Assembly (NCBI GenBank): GCA_025464275.1
Contig: JAODGR010000040.1
Location: 1 to 11,043, forward strand
Direction: 5' to 3'
DNA length: 11,043 nucleotides
From: Methanosarcinales archaeon
GTDB taxonomy: Archaea > Halobacteriota > Syntropharchaeia > Alkanophagales > Methanospirareceae
Of this stretch, positions 6,414 to 11,043 are shown in pieces. Both the position numbers and the translations under genes were made by a program. How positions within the stretch are numbered: the first letter of the stretch is position 1; each line of letters starts with the position of its first letter. Under the pieces are notes generated by a model. It was not told the DNA's origin. It ran no database searches and saw only the letters and a program-made list of their open reading frames with translations.

Positions 6414-8281
6414 CGGGTGAGATAAGATATCTGGGCGAGTGGGCTAAACAGACATTTCATTACGCAATCATAGGTATCTCAGTTGGTCTCGCCACTGTCT
6501 GTTTCTTTCTGGGTTTGGACCTCACATCCTCCCTCTTCCTCCACATCCTCGGTGGTTACACCGCTCCATCACCTGAGAATGAACCGCATCTCTTCATCCA
6601 CTTCTTCACCTTCACCCCGCTGCTGGGCGATGCCTTCACGGGTCCATGGTGGAAGCTGGTGCTGCTGGCTTTGATTCCTGCATTGGGCGGGTTGATCACG
6701 GGAGTAATAAAGTATAAACTTGTGAGGGTGGAGAAGCCTGAGCTTCACGAGACCGATGTCTTCATAGATGGATTCCATAACGAGAGGGGGGTGATAAAGG
6801 GCAGGGATGCACTGGTCAGGGGGATAAGTTCGGTATTTACAATAGGCTCAGGCGGGAGTGCGGGTCGTGAGGGACCGAGTGCGATGCTGGGTGCGGCGGT
6901 GGGCTCATTATCCGCGCGAATTTTGAAGTTAAATGACCGTGAGAGGCGTAAGATAGTAGCAGCTGCTGCGGGTGCCGGCATTGCTGCTATATTCAAATCG
7001 CCACTCGGTGGCGCTTTCTTCGGTATCGAGACTCTATACCGGAGGGACATGGAGGTGGATGCACTGGTTCCCGCGATAATATGCTCCATCACCTCTTATA
7101 TCGTCTCTTGTTCGTTCTTTGGCTTTGTACATCTCTACGGGCTGACGGAATACAACATTACAACCCTCCTGAAGCCTTTCTCCCTGCTCCTCTTCCTCGC
7201 TCTTGGATTAGCCACCATCCCGCTCGTTTATGCATTCGTTAAACTGCTGGCGATCTCGCGTTCTGTATTCTTCGGCAAGCTCAGAATTCCTGATTCACTC
7301 AAGCCCGCGCTTGGTGGGCTACTCCTTGGCTTCCTCTTCCTCATCGGGTATATGGTTATGAATCCCCAGCATGACCCGGAGCGAGGTATAGGTATAGCGA
7401 GCGGGATATTTGGTGGTGGGTATGGATTCATACAGCTGGCATTCTACGGCAGGCTTACATTCGGTATTCTCGCATTTATCGCGATTGCAAAGGTGGTCGC
7501 CACGGCGATCACACTGGGTTCAGGCGGTAGCGGTGGCTCTTTCATACCCTCTCTGACGATGGGTGCTGCACTGGGCGGGGCAATGGGTGTGATTCTCAAC
7601 CACTTCTTCCCCGATACGGTAGAGAATCCATGGATATTCGCACTCATTGGCGCTGCCGCTTTCTTCGGTGCCGCTGCCAATGCGCCACTCACCGCGCTCT
7701 TCATCGTATGCGAGATCTCAGGCTCTTATACGTTATTCGTGCCCGCATTGCTCGCTATTATACCCGCTTATTCGCTCGTTGGACGAAGGACTATCTATCC
7801 AGGGCAGTACGAGACGAGGAGGGAATCACCAGCGCACAAACGGGAGTTTATGGTCGACCTGCTGGAGGGTATAAAGGTGAAGGATGCATATACGAAGGAG
7901 GTGCTCACCATTCCAGCCGACAAGACGGTGAAGGAGGCACTATACTTCGCGGAGAAGACGGGGCACATCACTTACCCTGTGGTAGATAGAGACGGAAATC
8001 TGTTTGGTATAACGACGATAATGGACCTGGAGGAGGCGAGGGAAAGTGGCTCTGTGTATATGAGAGTGGCTCAGATGTGCACGAGGGACGTGATAGTAGC
8101 ATATCCAGAGGAGTATCTGGAGGATGTATTATACAAGATGGATAGATACGGTATTGGACGACTGCCAGTGGTGATGGCGGGAGATGGAGATGAGGGGAAC
8201 AAGAAACTGATAGGGATAATAAGCAGGTCTGATATAATAAGGGAGCACTGCCGCAGGCGGTCGCTGTTAAAGTCACAGTGA
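6410..8281 (+). CDS. ClC-family chloride channel/antiporter with C-terminal CBS pair
   Basis: A 623-residue membrane protein moving chloride (possibly in exchange for protons) across the cytoplasmic membrane. The ClC core (about 15-460) has many hydrophobic helices. GREGP (152-156) has the external gating Glu E154. GGSFIP (375-380) is the GxFxP filter block, and Y440 in SGSYTLFVP fits the central chloride-coordinating Tyr. The first filter segment reads HETDV (113-117) instead of GSGIP, resembling the GTDA-type subfamily. The inner proton-path Glu (E203 in the E. coli antiporter) aligns with T208 in FGIETL. Residues about 485-613 are two CBS domains (KVKDAYTKEVLTIPADKTV; AQMCTRDVIVAYPEE), likely nucleotide sensors. 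It begins with GTG overlapping the cmk stop by 4 nt. Chloride is inferred from family; fluoride-type ClC signatures are absent. Confidence 0.9.
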   Translation: MTGEIRYLGEWAKQTFHYAIIGISVGLATVCFFLGLDLTSSLFLHILGGYTAPSPENEPHLFIHFFTFTPLLGDAFTGPWWKLVLLALIPALGGLITGVIKYKLVRVEKPELHETDVFIDGFHNERGVIKGRDALVRGISSVFTIGSGGSAGREGPSAMLGAAVGSLSARILKLNDRERRKIVAAAAGAGIAAIFKSPLGGAFFGIETLYRRDMEVDALVPAIICSITSYIVSCSFFGFVHLYGLTEYNITTLLKPFSLLLFLALGLATIPLVYAFVKLLAISRSVFFGKLRIPDSLKPALGGLLLGFLFLIGYMVMNPQHDPERGIGIASGIFGGGYGFIQLAFYGRLTFGILAFIAIAKVVATAITLGSGGSGGSFIPSLTMGAALGGAMGVILNHFFPDTVENPWIFALIGAAAFFGAAANAPLTALFIVCEISGSYTLFVPALLAIIPAYSLVGRRTIYPGQYETRRESPAHKREFMVDLLEGIKVKDAYTKEVLTIPADKTVKEALYFAEKTGHITYPVVDRDGNLFGITTIMDLEEARESGSVYMRVAQMCTRDVIVAYPEEYLEDVLYKMDRYGIGRLPVVMAGDGDEGNKKLIGIISRSDIIREHCRRRSLLKSQ

Positions 8282-8292
8282 GATGAGAATGG

Positions 8293-8314
8293 GAATGGAA
8301 TGAGAATGGAATGA
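8293..8314 (+). repeat. Tandem 11-mer GAATGGAATGA x2 spanning the fni start
   Basis: Two exact copies (8293-8303, 8304-8314) lie in the clc-fni gap, and the fni ATG at 8311 sits inside the second copy. The preceding bases (GATGAGAATGG) are related, so the whole 29-nt gap is repeat-derived. It offers several ATGs but no clean GGAGG site. Confidence 0.8.
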
Positions 8315-9447
8315 GAGAGATGAACAGGACCTCAAGGAGGAAGATAGAGCAACTGCGTATATGTATGGAGAAGGAGGTGGAAGCGGGGGCAAGTGGTTTC
8401 GCCGATGTCAGGCTCCTGCATGTCGCACTGCCTGAGATAGCGAAGGAGGATATAGACCTGAAGACCAGTTTCCTGGGGTTCTCATTCAAGTTGCCCATAA
8501 TGATCGCTTCCATGACCGGTGGACATCCGGAGACGAAGAGGATAAACAGGGTACTTGCAGAGGCTGCGGAACAGCTCGGTATAGGTATGGGTGTGGGCTC
8601 GCAGCGTGCGGCACTGGAAGGTATCGAGCATGAAGATTCCTTCCGCGTGGTTCGCGATGCTGCTCCTGATTCCTTCATCTATGCAAACCTTGGCGCACCG
8701 CAACTGCTGGAATACGGTGTTGAGGGTGTGGAAAGGATCATAGAGATGATAGATGCCGATGCCGTGGCGATACACCTTAACTTCCTGCAGGAAGCGATCC
8801 AGCCGGAGGGTAATGTAGATGCGCGGGGCTGTCTGGCAGCGATAAAGGAGGTATGCCATTCGATAAGGAAGCCGGTGATAGTGAAGGAGACAGGTGCCGG
8901 GATAAGTTACCGTGTAGCGCGCAGGCTGGTGGATGCGGGTGTGGCTGCGATAGATGTGGGGGGTTTTGGTGGTACCAGTTTAGCCGCTGCTGAGATATAC
9001 AGGGCGAGGGCAGAGGGTGATGAGCTGTCAGAGCATCTGGGGCAGCTCTTTGGCTGGGACTGGGGCATCACCACCGTTGAAAGTATAGTGGAGTGCACCG
9101 CTGTGGGGATACCGGTGATTGCCACTGGTGGCATCAGAAGCGGTCTGGATGTTGCGAAGAGCATAGCCCTCGGTGCTGATATGTGCAGTGCAGCTCTACC
9201 GTTTCTGAAGACGGTGATGGATGATTTCACTCCAGATAAAGTGATAAGGAAGGTGGGAGAGATGGGCGAGGAGTTGAAGGTTGCCATGTTTTTAACTGGG
9301 TGTAAGACCATACATGAGTTGAAGGCTGTGGAACTGGTAGTAACAGGCACTACAAGGGAGATAATGGCTCAGCGTGGCTTCATTGACAGGATAACGGAGA
9401 AGATGCGGGGGAGGAGCAGGAACAGGGCAGGGATGAGGAGAGTATGA
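8311..9447 (+). CDS. fni: Type 2 isopentenyl-diphosphate delta-isomerase
   Basis: A 378-residue FMN- and NAD(P)H-dependent TIM-barrel enzyme interconverting isopentenyl and dimethylallyl diphosphate, feeding archaeal ether lipid synthesis. Key blocks are SMTGG (67-71), GMGVGSQRAAL (92-102), YANLGAPQ (124-131), HLNFLQE (155-161; H155, Q160, and E161 as likely Mg ligand), VKETGAGIS (191-199), GGFGGTS (217-223), FGWDWGIT (247-254) and ATGGIRSGLD (271-280). Two positions vary: the N-terminal RKxEH block reads RKIEQ (10-14), so the His is Gln, and GGTSW reads GGTSL. Both ATG 8311 and ATG 8320 are in frame; 8320 (MNRTSRRK) would also give a complete protein. A basic tail (RGRSRNRAGMRR) ends the protein and overlaps thpR by 4 nt. 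No other mevalonate-pathway gene is nearby. Confidence 0.95.
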   Translation: MREMNRTSRRKIEQLRICMEKEVEAGASGFADVRLLHVALPEIAKEDIDLKTSFLGFSFKLPIMIASMTGGHPETKRINRVLAEAAEQLGIGMGVGSQRAALEGIEHEDSFRVVRDAAPDSFIYANLGAPQLLEYGVEGVERIIEMIDADAVAIHLNFLQEAIQPEGNVDARGCLAAIKEVCHSIRKPVIVKETGAGISYRVARRLVDAGVAAIDVGGFGGTSLAAAEIYRARAEGDELSEHLGQLFGWDWGITTVESIVECTAVGIPVIATGGIRSGLDVAKSIALGADMCSAALPFLKTVMDDFTPDKVIRKVGEMGEELKVAMFLTGCKTIHELKAVELVVTGTTREIMAQRGFIDRITEKMRGRSRNRAGMRRV

Positions 9448-10019
9448 GAGCTTTTATTGCCGTGGACCTCGGGGAGGTGGGGAGTATAAGAACGAAGGTA
9501 GCAGAGATAGAGCGGCAATTTAGTGGGCTGAGCGGTATAAAATTGAAGTTCGTGGAGCCGGAGCAGGTGCATCAGACACTGAAATTCCTGGGCAATGTGC
9601 CCGATGAGCGCGTTGAGCATATAAAACGCGAGCTGGAGGGTATAAATCAGGAACCGTTCAACATCGTGCTCCGTGGGCTCGGCTTCTTCCCGCCTTCACG
9701 TGCGGATAAGATGCGAGTGCTGTGGATAGGGATAAGCGAGGGTATGAAGGAGTTGAGGTCGTTACAGGAGCAGGTGGAGAGGAGGATGGTTGCACTGGGT
9801 TTCCCGGCAGAGAAGCAGCAATTTCATGCACATATCACCTTCTGCCGCGTGAAGCGGATAGAATCAGGAGCGGGTCTGAGCCGGGTAATGAGGAGGATAG
9901 CAGAGCTGAGGGATACGGAGGTGGGGGAGATGCGAGTGGAGCGAGTGAAATTGAAGAAGAGCACACTCACACCCCATGGTCCGATTTATGAGGATGTGTA
10001 TGTGAAGAGGCTGGGATAG
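9444..10019 (+). CDS. thpR: RNA 2',3'-cyclic phosphodiesterase (LigT/2H family)
   Basis: A 191-residue 2H phosphoesterase that opens RNA 2',3'-cyclic phosphate ends to 2'-phosphate; bacterial members also show weak 2'-5' RNA ligase activity in vitro. Both defining HxTx motifs are intact: HQTLKFLG at 43-50 (H43, T45) and HAHITFCR at 128-135 (H130, T132). The N-terminus MRAFIAVDL and the end EDVYVKRLG are typical of the family, and the length is normal. The ATG overlaps the fni stop (ATGA), with GAGGAG 3 nt upstream, so translation is likely coupled. It is the last gene of the rtcB-led run and converges on thi4 with 27 nt between stops. Its substrate end type is the same one that RtcB ligates. 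Confidence 0.95.
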   Translation: MRAFIAVDLGEVGSIRTKVAEIERQFSGLSGIKLKFVEPEQVHQTLKFLGNVPDERVEHIKRELEGINQEPFNIVLRGLGFFPPSRADKMRVLWIGISEGMKELRSLQEQVERRMVALGFPAEKQQFHAHITFCRVKRIESGAGLSRVMRRIAELRDTEVGEMRVERVKLKKSTLTPHGPIYEDVYVKRLG

Positions 10020-10046
10020 CAGATAGCAGCAGTAGCATTCACTCAC

Positions 10047-10901
10047 TCACTGCCTGCCTGCTGCCCGCTGCCCGTGCCTGAGCTTTAGCGTCTCAAGTGC
10101 GATTTCCGCTGCCTTCTTGCCTGAGAGGAGCATGGCACCGAAGGTAGGACCCATTCGTGGCAGTCCAAATGCGGTGGCAACAGCCATACCGGTAACAATC
10201 AGTCCGGGATAGAACTCCGATGTGTGCTCCACCACGAGCTTCTCCGATGCATCAACCCACATTGCGCCCTCACCTCTGGTCTTAACCAGCTTTCGTGCCT
10301 CCAGCTTCTTCACCACTGCGGCTTCATGACCCGTGGCATCGATTACTAACTGTGATTCCAGTGAGACGGGGTCCACACATGCAATGGGGGGTGGCAGTGT
10401 GGTTACCGCCGTCCAGTTCACCACGACGCCGCAGACACGTTCGTTGTGGAGTACCACATCTTCCAGGCTCACCATATTCAGTATCTTCGCACCGGAATCG
10501 CAGGCTGATGCTATCAACTTCGCGCAGGCGTGTGTGGCATCAGATACAAATAGCCCCTCACTGTATTCCTCATATGGCACTCCCAGTTCATCAAGTATCT
10601 CCTCTGCCGGAGACCTGACTGTGATTTTATTCATCAGGAATCCGCCAAGCCAGAACCCGCCTCCCAGATAGTTGTTCCTCTCTATCAGCAGTACCTTCAC
10701 ATCCATGGATGCCAGCTCCTTCGCTGCCATCAATCCTGAGGGTCCACCACCAATAATGATGACCTCACTCTCCACATATCGCTCAAAATCCTTTGCAAAT
10801 TCCGATACTATCGCTCTTGTTATCTCCTTCTCAGATGCTGGAGCGAAGGATGTGCTCTTCTTTGTGCTCATGCTTATGTTCATGCTCATGTTCAAATTCA
10901 T
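10047..10901 (-). CDS. thi4: Thi4-type thiazole synthase (thiamine precursor synthesis), cysteine form
   Basis: A 284-residue FAD/NAD-binding-fold protein that builds the adenylated thiazole carboxylate of thiamine from NAD and glycine. The dinucleotide site is IIIGGGPSG (48-56) with acidic E74 ending strand 2. NNYLGGGFWLGG (76-87), VVNWT (160-164), DATGHEA (188-194) and LPRMGPTFGAM (247-257) are family blocks. In ACVDP (174-178), C175 aligns with the yeast sulfur-donor Cys (context CCMDP), where methanogens such as Methanocaldococcus carry His. The start is uncertain: the first 12 residues (MNLNMSMNISMS) come from hexamer repeats, and the ATG giving MSTKKSTS (codon 11, 10871) is as likely. 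The last residues (GQRAAGRQ) also come from CTGCC-like repeats. No ribosome site precedes 10901 and no TPP riboswitch is visible. Confidence 0.93.
   Translation of the reverse strand: MNLNMSMNISMSTKKSTSFAPASEKEITRAIVSEFAKDFERYVESEVIIIGGGPSGLMAAKELASMDVKVLLIERNNYLGGGFWLGGFLMNKITVRSPAEEILDELGVPYEEYSEGLFVSDATHACAKLIASACDSGAKILNMVSLEDVVLHNERVCGVVVNWTAVTTLPPPIACVDPVSLESQLVIDATGHEAAVVKKLEARKLVKTRGEGAMWVDASEKLVVEHTSEFYPGLIVTGMAVATAFGLPRMGPTFGAMLLSGKKAAEIALETLKLRHGQRAAGRQ
10866..10901 (-). repeat. Six imperfect ATGARC hexamers at the thi4 5' end
   Basis: Read on the minus strand from 10901: ATGAAT, TTGAAC, ATGAGC, ATGAAC, ATAAGC, ATGAGC. The array supplies four in-frame ATG codons (plus TTG and ATA), so each unit is a potential start codon and array length sets only the length of a non-conserved N-terminus. 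Confidence 0.85.
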
Positions 10902-10966
10902 GGGTTATTGCTATATTTCTTTCTTGGTATTGGTATTCATTCTTATCTCTTTATCCTTCCTCTTAC

Positions 10967-10986
10967 AGGAGGTAACCACCATGTGA
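10967..10986 (+). other. Perfect ribosome site followed by a start-stop codon pair
   Basis: AGGAGGT (10967-10973), 7 nt, then ATG TGA (10981-10986) and an in-line TAA. This is one of the best ribosome sites in the window but the ATG is followed at once by a stop. The overlapping GTG at 10983 gives only five codons before TAG. It could be a regulatory start-stop element ahead of a gene beginning near 11034, or the remains of a broken gene start. Confidence 0.35.
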
Positions 10987-11033
10987 TAAATTGGAAATAG
11001 GACTGAGAGGGGAAAGAGAAGGGAGATAAAAGT

Positions 11034-11043
11034 ATGATAAAGT
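11034..11043 (+). CDS. Possible first codons of a gene cut by the window edge
   Basis: ATG ATA AAG T is preceded by GGGAGATAAAAGT, a plausible ribosome site with about 8 nt spacing. Only three codons are visible, so this is a guess from the start signal alone. The stretch between thi4 and this point (10902-11033) shows no other gene. Confidence 0.2.

Noticed and set aside
7968..8678. Long open frame of 236 codons on the minus strand
   Set aside because: It lies antisense to the end of clc and the start of fni, both clear genes. Its translation is Ser/Pro/Cys-rich without family features, as expected of a shadow frame.
10672..10986. Plus-strand open frame of 104 codons running up to the start-stop element
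   Set aside because: It is antisense to the conserved N-terminal half of thi4 and looks like a shadow; the ribosome site near its end precedes only the start-stop pair.
10902..11043. A TPP riboswitch for thi4, prompted by a CTGAGAGGG string near 11002
   Set aside because: The CTGAGA-like string is on the strand opposite to thi4, and neither strand shows the other conserved thiamine-box segments around it.
1..11043. tRNA/rRNA genes, CRISPR arrays, insertion sequences or prophage genes
   Set aside because: No gap exceeds about 142 bases, no gap holds a tRNA-like fold or spaced direct repeats, and no transposase, integrase or phage protein is encoded. Tandem repeats seen have no spacers.

Overview
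The window reads as a piece of an archaeal, most likely euryarchaeal, chromosome. Pointers to Archaea are a prefoldin beta subunit, an archaeal-type CMP kinase, an RtcB RNA ligase, a type 2 (FMN-dependent) isopentenyl-diphosphate isomerase and a Thi4-type thiazole synthase. A/T-rich TATA-like elements about 26-28 bp upstream of start codons, and GGAGGT(G) ribosome sites, fit as well. The gene mix and the many short tandem repeats at gene edges would suit an uncultivated methanogen/ANME-related lineage, but I cannot fix the lineage from this sequence.

Layout. Left part (1-3710): a HAD phosphatase (+), then a minus-strand pair made of a DUF457-type membrane hydrolase and, starting 2 nt after its stop, an unlisted 51-codon membrane microprotein. 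Next is shikimate dehydrogenase aroE (+), which converges on a divergent purD-like ATP-grasp gene (-). A near-palindromic TATA region at 3730-3744 separates purD from prefoldin beta (+).

Central part (4344-10019): a tight same-strand run rtcB - cmk - clc (CBS-containing chloride channel/transporter) - fni - thpR, with junctions of about 30 nt, a 4-nt overlap, 29 nt and a 4-nt overlap. It is preceded by a TATA box, an 18-bp inverted repeat at the expected transcription start, and a heptamer-repeat leader carrying a strong ribosome site. The run holds two enzymes acting on RNA 2',3'-cyclic phosphate ends (RtcB joins them, ThpR opens them), plus pyrimidine nucleotide, isoprenoid and anion-transport functions.

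Right part (10047-11043): thi4 (-), converging on thpR, has a cysteine at the sulfur-donor position and a hexamer-repeat 5' end. Beyond it is a short region with a perfect ribosome site followed by a start-stop codon pair, and perhaps the first codons of another + gene at the edge.

Most genes are ordinary housekeeping genes. I see no mobile element, CRISPR array, tRNA or rRNA, and no obvious new multi-gene system. The most interesting signals are the coupled microprotein, the operator-like site in front of rtcB together with the RtcB/ThpR pairing, the recurrent 6-11-nt tandem repeats at gene ends, the Cys-type Thi4, and altered motif residues in the PurD-like, ClC and Fni proteins.
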